Source of the DNA: Acholeplasma sp. | GTDB taxonomy: Bacteria; Bacillota_I; Bacilli_A; Acholeplasmatales; Acholeplasmataceae | Reading direction: 5' to 3' | DNA: 64,000 nt | Assembly: GCA_012838065.1 (NCBI GenBank) | Contig: DUPY01000056.1 | Coordinates: forward strand, 1-64,000 | In this document: positions 56,266-64,000 of the stretch, in pieces | Position numbering within the stretch: position 1 is the stretch's first letter | Layout of the letters: each line of letters opens with the position of its first letter | Program-made: the position numbers and the translations under genes | The notes under the pieces: model-generated | Told to the model about the DNA's origin: nothing | Database searches by the model: none | The model's input: only the letters and a program-made list of their open reading frames with translations

Positions 56266-58557
56266 ATGCATTTGATTGAATTAAAAAATGTCTCAAAATA
56301 TTATAAATCCGAGGATAACGTATCCGTTGGTATGAAAAATATATCTGTTGGGTTTGACTACAATGAGTTTGTAGCTATTACAGGCTCTTCAGGTAGTGGT
56401 AAAACAACGATGCTAAACGTTATTAGTGGTTTAGATGGCTATGAAGATGGTGAAGTTTTACTCAATGGTGAGGAAACTTCACACTATACAATTGCAGATT
56501 GGGAAAAATATAGAGCAGCATATGTTGGTTTTGTCTTTCAAAACTATAACATCATTGATTCTTATACTGTATTAGAAAACGTGATGCTTGCTTTAGATAT
56601 TCAAAATTATCCAAGAAAGCTTAGAAAAAAACGCGCACTTGAATTAATTGAAAAAGTCGGATTACTCAGTCACAAAAATCATAAAGCATCTAAACTTTCT
56701 GGTGGACAAAAACAACGCACAGTTATTGCTCGTGCGTTAGCGAAAGACTGTCCAATTATTGTAGCCGATGAACCTACAGGAAACTTAGATAGTGAATCAG
56801 GCAACCAAATTATGTCTTTACTTCATGAAATTAGTAAGGACAAATTGGTAATCGTCGTTACGCATAACTACACACAAGTAGAGCCTTATGCAACGCGAAG
56901 AATTAAAATGCATGATGGCGTTATTGTTGAAGACAAAGTAATTAAAAAGACGCACGATTCAAATACTATCCACGAAGCCAAACAAAGTAAAATGGGTTTT
57001 TTATCGATACTTAATTTTGCAGTAAAAAACTTATTTGCACAACCAAAACGATTCATATTTATTTTATTACTACAATTTATTGTGGTAGCTGCATTGACGT
57101 TTGTATATACCTCACAAATTCAGCGAATTAGAGAAGCAGGACTTGCTAATTCATCATTATTTCAGATGGTTCCAGATAATCGTTTAATTGTTATTAGACG
57201 CGATGGCTTAGAGATGAGTGAGTCTGACATTGAATATTTAGAAAAACTGCCGGATGTAAAAAAAGTTTACAAGCATGGTGAAAACTTTAAATCGTTCCAA
57301 AATCAATATATTCGTCGCGATTTAAATTGGACAACACGCATACAATATATTGATGCAGCAAAAACTGTTAGTAAACGTCATATTGAGGGGCGAATGCCTG
57401 TTGCAGAAAACGAGGTTTTAGTTTCACGAGGTCTAGGTGGCTACATTGGTGAAACAATTTATATTACAGGATATCCTGCATATTATATGTCTAATAAAGA
57501 ATCAGTTCATATTTTTGAAGATGAGCAATTTTATGTAACAGGAATTGTTGATACCGTCGATAGTGTCTTATATTTATCGGATGAATATTTAGCGAATCCA
57601 AACAAAAATAAAACATATCTTGATGCAGAACTTTACGCATCAATGTATGATCAAATTACGTACGGTGATGAAAAGGAAGCACATATTGGCGATAATCGTT
57701 TTGATATTTTAGATTACGATTTTAACGATGAAATGATTATTGATGAAATTTATGGAAATGATGATATCTACGGCGGTGTAATACAAAATCATCATGAAGA
57801 TGCTGTAGAAGTAGACATTGAATGGACATTTGATTATTATGATTACAAGGCTTATCCAATCGCACGTCAAGACTTTAAGATTACGACAACAGAAAAAATT
57901 ATCATCAATCCTAATTTAAATGAAGAAAGGTTATTTAAAGCAATCATTATAAGTGCAAAACGCTTTGAAGACATAAAAACTGAAGTACTTGATCAAGTTT
58001 ATGAATATGCAAAACGCGAGTCACCAAAAACGACTGCTTTAATTGTTGGTGGCAGAGCAAGTGGCAATCGTCTACTAAAAAATATTGATACGGATACATA
58101 CCGAATCTTTTATCCAGCAAATGTCAAAGATCCGTTAAGACCCGTTTATGTATTCTTATTTACGCTTCTGGCAATTGTTACGATTGGATTGGTTGGAAGT
58201 TTCTTATACACAATCTTGCATGCAGTAACGAAAAACGTTATGGCGGCACGTCAAAAAGACTTTGCGATATATCGTTCGATTGGTGCAAACAAAAAAGACT
58301 TAGGACGACTTGTTATTATCGAGCAAGTAATCTTATCGATTTTTGCACTCATACTTGTAATAATCGCATTTAACATCTTGTCATACTATGTGCTTTCAAT
58401 TGCTCGGATTGTTGATTATCTCATTTGGTCAGACTACATTGCTCTATTTATTATCTTTGCAATATTTGGTGCACTATTAGGCATGCGATTTAATCGTAAA
58501 GTATTTAATCAAACGGTTGTTGAAACATTATCGCTTGCTAAGGAGGATATCCTATGA
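56266..58557 (+). CDS. ABC transporter, fused ATPase and FtsX-type permease (first of a pair)
   Basis: A 763-residue MacB-class protein. The ATPase (about 1-230) has Walker [10 protein letters not shown], signature LSGGQ, Walker [13 protein letters not shown] and VTHN. A membrane helix near 263-283, a large extracytoplasmic domain (about 290-625) and three C-terminal helices with [15 protein letters not shown] follow. The outer domain holds a very acidic, Tyr-rich stretch (about 465-535). CAAGGAGATTG precedes ATG 56266. It overlaps the second ABC gene in ATGA, so the two probably form a heterodimer. Substrate unknown. Confidence 0.87.
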   Translation: MHLIELKNVSKYYKSEDNVSVGMKNISVGFDYNEFVAITGSSGSGKTTMLNVISGLDGYEDGEVLLNGEETSHYTIADWEKYRAAYVGFVFQNYNIIDSYTVLENVMLALDIQNYPRKLRKKRALELIEKVGLLSHKNHKASKLSGGQKQRTVIARALAKDCPIIVADEPTGNLDSESGNQIMSLLHEISKDKLVIVVTHNYTQVEPYATRRIKMHDGVIVEDKVIKKTHDSNTIHEAKQSKMGFLSILNFAVKNLFAQPKRFIFILLLQFIVVAALTFVYTSQIQRIREAGLANSSLFQMVPDNRLIVIRRDGLEMSESDIEYLEKLPDVKKVYKHGENFKSFQNQYIRRDLNWTTRIQYIDAAKTVSKRHIEGRMPVAENEVLVSRGLGGYIGETIYITGYPAYYMSNKESVHIFEDEQFYVTGIVDTVDSVLYLSDEYLANPNKNKTYLDAELYASMYDQITYGDEKEAHIGDNRFDILDYDFNDEMIIDEIYGNDDIYGGVIQNHHEDAVEVDIEWTFDYYDYKAYPIARQDFKITTTEKIIINPNLNEERLFKAIIISAKRFEDIKTEVLDQVYEYAKRESPKTTALIVGGRASGNRLLKNIDTDTYRIFYPANVKDPLRPVYVFLFTLLAIVTIGLVGSFLYTILHAVTKNVMAARQKDFAIYRSIGANKKDLGRLVIIEQVILSIFALILVIIAFNILSYYVLSIARIVDYLIWSDYIALFIIFAIFGALLGMRFNRKVFNQTVVETLSLAKEDIL

Positions 58558-60803
58558 TTGAACTTAGAAGTTTAAATAAATTTTTTAATAAGGGTAAGAA
58601 AAATGAAATTCATGTTTTAAATGATGTTTCGTTATCTCTTCCTGAAAAAGGTTTAGTTGTCATCCTGGGTAGCAGCGGTTCAGGTAAAACGACATTACTT
58701 AACGTAATAGGTGGACTCGATAAAGTAGGTAGTGGTTCAATTACTTATAAAAATCAAGAAATTAGCCGCTTTAATGTAACAAAATGGGATGAACTTAGAA
58801 ATGAGACCATCGGCTATATTTTCCAAAATTATTACTTACAACCACAATTATCGGTCTATGATAATATCGCTTTTGTCTTAAAAATGATTGGAATTAAAGA
58901 CGATGAAGAAATTGATAAGCGCGTTACATACGTACTTAAAGCGCTTGGTATGTATGAATACAGAAAGAAAAAAGCACTACAACTTTCTGGCGGTCAACAA
59001 CAACGCGTTGCCATTGCACGTGCACTTGTAAAAAATCCAGATATCATTATTGCTGATGAACCCACTGGAAACTTAGATAGTAAAAATACAACCGAGATAA
59101 TGAATATTATTCAAAAAATATCTAAAGAAAAATTGGTTGTCCTTGTTACACATGAAAAAGAACTTGCTGATTTCTATGCAAATAGAATCATTCAAATCGT
59201 TGATGGGAAAATTGTTAACGACTATGAAAATATTCAATCTGAACATCATGGCTTACAAGACGATCAAATCATTTACTTAAAGGACTTAGAAAACAATACA
59301 AGCGTCTCTAGTGAACATCTTGAAACGAATCTCTATAGTGATCAGCCAATTAAAGATAAAATTAAAGTTGATTTAGTATATAAAAATAATACATTATACT
59401 TAAAAGTTGATAGTTCTATCAAAAACATTAAATTAACAAATGAAAACGAAAGTATTAAACTTGTTAAAGAACACTATGTTAAAAAAACAAGAGAAGAATT
59501 ATCAAAAACAAGTTATGATGTAAATATTCTTGACCATAGTCACTTACCAAAGGAAAATAAAATTAAAATTTCTGCAAAACGAAACATAAAACTTGCTTTA
59601 TCACGAGTCTTAAGTTTCGGTAGAAAAGGAAAACTTATGCTGGCAAGTTTTATCTTAGCCGGAAGTGTAATAGCCTTTTCATTAGCGATATTATTTTCCG
59701 GATTAATTATTAATCCAGCGACAAGCTATCCAAAAGACACAATAGAAGTTTATGTTGAAGATAGTTATTTGATACAACATTCACTGGATACATATTACAC
59801 ATATGGTCAATTTATGGAACGTATTGATAGTAATCGATTCCTTATAAAACAAGGCAAAAACGGTACATTCCATTTGGCTACAGTAAGTTTTATTATTCCA
59901 GGTTTTGAAAGTACTAAAAGTGTGGCTCCTGAAGGAAATATTATGTTTAAAGAAAACTTTAATGATAAAGATTTAAAGCATGGTACGATGACACAGAGTA
60001 AAGACGAAGTTATTATTTCGCTTACAATTGCTCAGCAATTACTTAATATCGAATCGGGCTTTTTTGGACAAATTAATTATAGTGGTAATGACTTAGGTGT
60101 TTGGACAATTAATGATTTATTCAAGGAAAAATTCACATTAGATATAAATGGTAAATCGGTTGAAGTAAAAGTATCAGGTGTTTCTAAAGAAGAAACAATG
60201 GCGATTTACATCAATGAAGAACTTTACAATGATGTTTTAAAACTTCATGGATTAAATAGTAGAGAACAAGCGTATACTGGTGCGCACTCTATTATAGTTT
60301 TTGCAAACAACGGACAAACACTTATTGATCGTTTTAATGACAATGTTAAAATTAAAGACATTTACCAAGATGCCTATGATTCAGCTAAACGAAATAATGA
60401 AATGATGTTACCGACAATACTTCCAATTGTCATTATTTTCTTAAGTTTTACATTCTTAGGATTCTATTTTGTTATTCGTTCATCGATGATTTCACGTATC
60501 CAAGAAATTGGTATATATCGTGCGCTTGGCGTAAAACGATTAGAAATTATATCAATGTTTTTCTTTGAAATTATTGTTTTAACAACGGTTTCAACATTAA
60601 TTGGATACTTATTAGGTTTCCGTCTTGTAAAACTCCTATCTAGTGGTATACTAGGGTTGCTCAATGTGTTTGGTATAAATGCGTTTAGTTTCATGTTAGG
60701 TTTAATCGCAGTCTATGCCTTTAATTTATTTGCAGGATTATTACCAGTATTTGGATTGCTTAGAAAAACACCAGCTCAAATATTAACTCAATATGATATT
60801 TAG
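58554..60803 (+). CDS. ABC transporter, fused ATPase and FtsX-type permease (second of a pair)
   Basis: A 749-residue partner of the preceding protein with the same layout. Walker [30 protein letters not shown] and VTHE lie in about 1-225. A charged cytoplasmic linker of about 130 residues follows, then helix 1 near 362-382, an extracytoplasmic domain (about 390-615) and three helices with IGIYRALGVKRLE. GGAGG at 58542-58546 in the first gene precedes ATG 58554. The long linker is unlike its partner. The hydrolase gene follows after 9 bases. Confidence 0.87.
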   Translation: MIELRSLNKFFNKGKKNEIHVLNDVSLSLPEKGLVVILGSSGSGKTTLLNVIGGLDKVGSGSITYKNQEISRFNVTKWDELRNETIGYIFQNYYLQPQLSVYDNIAFVLKMIGIKDDEEIDKRVTYVLKALGMYEYRKKKALQLSGGQQQRVAIARALVKNPDIIIADEPTGNLDSKNTTEIMNIIQKISKEKLVVLVTHEKELADFYANRIIQIVDGKIVNDYENIQSEHHGLQDDQIIYLKDLENNTSVSSEHLETNLYSDQPIKDKIKVDLVYKNNTLYLKVDSSIKNIKLTNENESIKLVKEHYVKKTREELSKTSYDVNILDHSHLPKENKIKISAKRNIKLALSRVLSFGRKGKLMLASFILAGSVIAFSLAILFSGLIINPATSYPKDTIEVYVEDSYLIQHSLDTYYTYGQFMERIDSNRFLIKQGKNGTFHLATVSFIIPGFESTKSVAPEGNIMFKENFNDKDLKHGTMTQSKDEVIISLTIAQQLLNIESGFFGQINYSGNDLGVWTINDLFKEKFTLDINGKSVEVKVSGVSKEETMAIYINEELYNDVLKLHGLNSREQAYTGAHSIIVFANNGQTLIDRFNDNVKIKDIYQDAYDSAKRNNEMMLPTILPIVIIFLSFTFLGFYFVIRSSMISRIQEIGIYRALGVKRLEIISMFFFEIIVLTTVSTLIGYLLGFRLVKLLSSGILGLLNVFGINAFSFMLGLIAVYAFNLFAGLLPVFGLLRKTPAQILTQYDI

Positions 60804-60812
60804 GAGTAGAAT

Positions 60813-61862
60813 ATGTTTAAAAAACTAATAAATAAAATAACAAGTTTATCAAATACAAAAAAGGTTTTGTTACTAACGATTCTAATCATCATTGTTCAAA
60901 TTCTTTTCTTAAATGTTCAAAGTGCATTTAAACCGCTCGATATATTTCTTATCTTAATTAAAGCAGCACTACTTGTTTTAATTTTTAGAATTTGGATTAA
61001 GGTTTCAAAAGAAAAAGGTAATGAAAAGTTTTTGTATAGCAATATATTTATATCAGTAGTTATTATGTTTACAAGTTTATTCTTTATTGTATATCACGTA
61101 CAAAATGACTTCTTATTTCACCCAGGCAATAGTCGCGTAAATGAACAAAATCATGAGAATCTAGATGCTAGCGTCTATGAAGTTATTCAATTTAATGATT
61201 ATACGGGATACTATAAAAAAGGTGTAGAAGGTAGCAACCACTTAATTTTATATTTTGGTGGTAACTCTGAATATGGTGCAACAACCATTCGCAAATTTGG
61301 TGACTTAGAAGATTTGACAATAACGGAAGATGATATGCTAAATAATTATAACGTCCTCATGTTTGATTATCCGGGTTATGGTAAATCTAAAGGACAGCCA
61401 AAGGAACAAACAATTTTTAAAATGGCACTTGACGTTTACGATTTCGTAATTTCAGATGCAAGATTTAAAGATTTTGAGTTAACAGTCGTAGGATTTAGTA
61501 TTGGGACAGGACCTGCAAGTTATCTTGCAAAAGAGCGCGACGTTAAAAAGTTGATTTTAGTTGCGCCATATACTAATGGTTATGATTTGTTTAATCAGTT
61601 TGTGCCAATATTTTATGGTCCAACAACATGGATTCTAACGAATCAATTACGTAACGATCAACATTTAAAAGACTATAAAGGTAAGTTGTTAATACTTGCG
61701 ACAACAGACGACGAACTTGTAAAATATGAATTAACTAAAAAGTTGGTATTAAATTTAGATAATGTTGATTTAACGTTTAAGACAAGAGAAGGGTTTACAC
61801 ACAATTATTTCTTTGTTGATCAAGCATCTGTGCAGATTATGTCAGATTTTATCGAAAGTTAG
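60813..61862 (+). CDS. membrane-anchored alpha/beta hydrolase (ABHD/BEM46-like)
   Basis: A 349-residue protein with three N-terminal hydrophobic segments (about 17-35, 40-60 and 70-92), then an alpha/beta hydrolase. FHPGNSR and YFGGNSEYG (oxyanion side), FDYPGYGKSKG, nucleophile Ser in GFSIGTGPA, a late Asp in TTDDELV and His in GFTHNYFF are visible. The catalytic domain is probably outside the membrane. Its place after two FtsX-type ABC genes suggests a role in handling the same exported lipid or peptide, which is inference. GGAG precedes ATG 60813. Confidence 0.8.
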   Translation: MFKKLINKITSLSNTKKVLLLTILIIIVQILFLNVQSAFKPLDIFLILIKAALLVLIFRIWIKVSKEKGNEKFLYSNIFISVVIMFTSLFFIVYHVQNDFLFHPGNSRVNEQNHENLDASVYEVIQFNDYTGYYKKGVEGSNHLILYFGGNSEYGATTIRKFGDLEDLTITEDDMLNNYNVLMFDYPGYGKSKGQPKEQTIFKMALDVYDFVISDARFKDFELTVVGFSIGTGPASYLAKERDVKKLILVAPYTNGYDLFNQFVPIFYGPTTWILTNQLRNDQHLKDYKGKLLILATTDDELVKYELTKKLVLNLDNVDLTFKTREGFTHNYFFVDQASVQIMSDFIES

Positions 61863-61877
61863 TTATTTCTATGTTTT

Positions 61878-61909
61878 AGGAGAAAACTTCGGTTTTCTCC
61901 TTTTATTTT
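61878..61909 (+). terminator. rho-independent terminator with UUCG tetraloop
   Basis: AGGAGAAAAC (61878-61887) and GTTTTCTCCT (61892-61901) flank a TTCG tetraloop, followed by TTTATTTT. Confidence 0.93.
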
Positions 61910-61942
61910 AGGGACGAAATCAAAGTAGTTATGCTGTTTTTA

Positions 61943-61951
61943 TGATAAAAT
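61943..61951 (+). promoter_or_regulatory. extended -10 promoter for rnr-smpB
   Basis: TGATAAAAT (TG 61943-61944, TAAAAT 61946-61951), 20 bases before the rnr ATG, with no good -35 box. Confidence 0.4.
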
Positions 61952-61970
61952 AAATTAAGTGAGGAATAAC

Positions 61971-63983
61971 ATGGAAAATATCTATTTAAAATTTTATGAA
62001 GAGGATAAGGATCTCATCCATAAAGATGAGTTTGGTGAAATTGATTTAGCCCAATACCCGTTTTTAACATTTGAAGATCCTTTTTATAAGTTAAGAAAAA
62101 ACATTTATATAGGCAAACTTGACCGAAAGAGTACGTTCGGTTTTTTACGCCAAAAAGAAAGTGACATTTATATTGATGGTCCTGAGTTAATGGACGCTAT
62201 GGATAATGACATTGTCTTAGTTGAAGTCCCTAATTTTGAAGCGCGCATTGTGGCGATATTAAAACGAGCGTTAGAGCATATTGTCGTAACGGTTAAAACG
62301 ACGAAGAAAGGCAAGCTTCGATTATATACAGATGTTGATTTGGGCAGAAGAATTGAAGTTGAGCATTTAGAACATGTGGTTAGTGGACATGTACTTTTAT
62401 TAAACGTTGAGCATATTTCAAAAAATACGATTTTCTGTTCACTAAATAAAATCATTGGTCATGTTAACGATCCAGACATTGAAACACTTAAAATAGTTAG
62501 TAATTTTATGTGGCCAAGCGTCTTTAGTGACGAATTAATCGATAGTATTTCTACTATCAAGATTGACATGGACTTCGAAAAGAAAACACGTGAAACTGTT
62601 GATGAACTTATTGTTACAATCGATGGTAAAGATGCCAAGGACTTGGATGATGCTATTAGTTTAAAAATGGTTGATGGTAACTATCATTTAGGTGTTCATA
62701 TAGCAGATGTAAGTTATTATGTAGAAGAAGATACATTATTAGACAAAGAAGCGTATAAACGTGCAACAAGTGCATACTTGGCTGATCGAGTTATTCCGAT
62801 GCTTCCACATAAATTATCAAACGATTGGTGTTCATTAAATCCAAATGAACTAAAACTTACACTTTCATGTTTCATGGTATTAAATAGTGAAGCTAAAGTT
62901 ATTGACTATGAAATTAAAAAAACGATTATTAAATCAAACATGCGTTTAACGTATGATGCAGTAAACCAATTGTTTAAACAAAATGAAACGATTGGTGATA
63001 AACAAATCGATGATATGTTGTTTCGTATGTTAGAACTTTCACAAAAGCTAGCTAAATTACGTCGTCAACGTGGGGAAATTGAGTTTAAATCGAGTGAACT
63101 TGGATTTAAGGTTAATGAACAGGGTAAAGTTTTAGATGTCTATGAACGTAAGACGGATCAAGCGGAAGCGTTGATTGAATCGCTCATGCTTATCGCAAAT
63201 GAGACAGTAGCAAGCCACATGTATCACGCAAGCATACCTTCAATTTATCGTACACATGCCAAACCTGATGCAGACAAATTAAGAAAAGCGGTAGATTTAA
63301 TTAGTTTATTAGGTGTAACAAAAGATGTGAAGCATGTTGATAACCCTAAAGTTTTACAAAAAATTGTTGATAAAACTATAGGCTCACCATATGAATATAT
63401 CGTTCATATGACGTTGCTTCGTGCTATGCAGAAAGCAAAATACAACCATCATCAAGATATCCATTATGGCTTAGGTGCACAGTTTTATGCACACTTCACT
63501 TCGCCTATTCGTAGATATCCAGATTTAATACTACATCGTTTAATTCATAAATTCGTTTTAAATGAAACAAACGATTTCAAAAAAGACTACGAATATTATG
63601 AATCAAACATGCATGAAATTGCTGAACACACATCGCTTCAAGAACGAACAGCTGTACAAATGGAACGCGAAGTAGCGAAACTTAAGAGTTGTGAGTATAT
63701 GCAAGACAAGCTCTTTATGAAATTCAAAGGTACCATTACACAATTGATGAAATCCGGTATGTTTGTTAAACTTGATAATGGAATTGAAGGTTTTTTAGCT
63801 CTTAGAAGTTTAAGAGATTATTACAGTTTTGACGAGTCACAAATGCTTTACGTAACTGCCTATGGTAAGAAATTACGCTTAGGTGATCGTATTGATGTTG
63901 TTGTAACGGATGTTAACATTGTTGAAAGACATATCGATTTTGGTTTATATGAGGAAAATAAGAAATGGAAAAAACGAAGTTAA
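61971..63983 (+). CDS. rnr: ribonuclease R
   Basis: 3'-5' exoribonuclease of the RNase II/R family, 670 residues. The RNB domain contains DAKDLDDAIS (about 220) with the magnesium-binding aspartates, HIADVSYYV and HFTSPIRRYPDLILHRLI. An S1 domain near 585-660 begins KGTITQLMKSGMFVKL. It degrades structured RNA and works with SmpB-tmRNA. ATG 61971 follows GTGAGGA; the in-frame upstream GTG overlaps it. The last 19 bases overlap smpB, the conserved rnr-smpB pairing. Confidence 0.96.
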   Translation: MENIYLKFYEEDKDLIHKDEFGEIDLAQYPFLTFEDPFYKLRKNIYIGKLDRKSTFGFLRQKESDIYIDGPELMDAMDNDIVLVEVPNFEARIVAILKRALEHIVVTVKTTKKGKLRLYTDVDLGRRIEVEHLEHVVSGHVLLLNVEHISKNTIFCSLNKIIGHVNDPDIETLKIVSNFMWPSVFSDELIDSISTIKIDMDFEKKTRETVDELIVTIDGKDAKDLDDAISLKMVDGNYHLGVHIADVSYYVEEDTLLDKEAYKRATSAYLADRVIPMLPHKLSNDWCSLNPNELKLTLSCFMVLNSEAKVIDYEIKKTIIKSNMRLTYDAVNQLFKQNETIGDKQIDDMLFRMLELSQKLAKLRRQRGEIEFKSSELGFKVNEQGKVLDVYERKTDQAEALIESLMLIANETVASHMYHASIPSIYRTHAKPDADKLRKAVDLISLLGVTKDVKHVDNPKVLQKIVDKTIGSPYEYIVHMTLLRAMQKAKYNHHQDIHYGLGAQFYAHFTSPIRRYPDLILHRLIHKFVLNETNDFKKDYEYYESNMHEIAEHTSLQERTAVQMEREVAKLKSCEYMQDKLFMKFKGTITQLMKSGMFVKLDNGIEGFLALRSLRDYYSFDESQMLYVTAYGKKLRLGDRIDVVVTDVNIVERHIDFGLYEENKKWKKRS

Positions 63984-64000
63984 TTGCACAAAATAAAAAA
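63965..64000 (+). CDS. smpB: SsrA-binding protein SmpB, first 12 codons (cut by window end)
   Basis: ATG 63965 opens a frame reading MEKTKLIAQNKK up to the window edge. KLIAQNKK matches the conserved SmpB N-terminus (xxKxxxQNKKAxHDY), and the gene follows rnr as in many low-GC Gram-positives. GAGGAAA lies about 10 bases upstream. SmpB delivers tmRNA to stalled ribosomes. Only the start is visible. Confidence 0.75.
   Translation, partial: MEKTKLIAQNKK

Overview
The window is AT-rich bacterial DNA that uses the standard bacterial code: TGA is a stop codon in many genes (rlmB, the sphingolipid-type genes, glpK, the phosphatase) and tryptophan is always TGG. The gene order is that of a low-GC Gram-positive chromosome. 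Positions 689-30847 follow the Bacillus order cysS, mrnC, rlmB, sigma factor, rpmG, secE, nusG, rplK-rplA-rplJ-rplL, rsmC-like, rpoB, rpoC, rpsL, rpsG, fusA, tuf. Positions 35687-40624 follow rpsF-ssb-rpsR and gdpP-rplI-dnaB. Standard code, AT richness and several Mollicutes-like traits point to an Acholeplasma- or Izemoplasma-like mollicute or a close relative. That placement is inference.

Layout. 1-535: a superoxide-reductase-like gene. 689-7611: translation and transcription genes, interrupted by a P-type ATPase. 7737-10616: an ABC exporter and a YccF membrane protein, inserted between nusG and rplK. 10753-21787: ribosomal protein and RNA polymerase genes, with a recognisable L10 leader and a probable L1 site. 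21948-26362: five tightly overlapping genes starting with a serine-palmitoyltransferase-like enzyme, a reductase and a lipid-kinase-like protein, inserted between rpoC and rpsL. 26539-30847: the str operon. 30918-35518: an esterase, TatD, a three-protease-domain lipoprotein and a CinA-type amidase. 35687-42007: rpsF-ssb-rpsR, a GdpP-L9 fusion, dnaB and an O-antigen-ligase-like protein. 42036-46249 (minus strand): glycine cleavage genes gcvT-gcvH-gcvPA-gcvPB. 46354-50843: monoacylglycerol-lipase-like protein, glycerol kinase, phosphatase and oligopeptidase. 50889-52424 (minus strand): gpmI. 52517-55379: FMN riboswitch with ribU, a small membrane protein, enolase. 55537-61862: acetate-type transporter, two ABC ATPase-permeases and a membrane-anchored hydrolase. 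61971-64000: rnr and the first codons of smpB.

Main points of interest. (1) The five-gene cluster looks like a compact sphingolipid pathway. (2) RpoC carries about 165 extra N-terminal residues that contain two tandem alpha-CTD-like helix-hairpin-helix units. (3) GdpP (c-di-AMP phosphodiesterase) and ribosomal protein L9 form one uninterrupted reading frame with an internal ribosome binding site. (4) A lipoprotein has three trypsin-like domains, of which the first two have lost all three triad residues and the third is intact. (5) RpoB has Gln where rifampicin-sensitive enzymes have His526. Genes run mostly on the plus strand, with many 1-4 base start/stop overlaps implying translational coupling. 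No tRNA, rRNA, CRISPR array, insertion sequence or prophage was recognised, and no gene-free stretch exceeds 300 bases.
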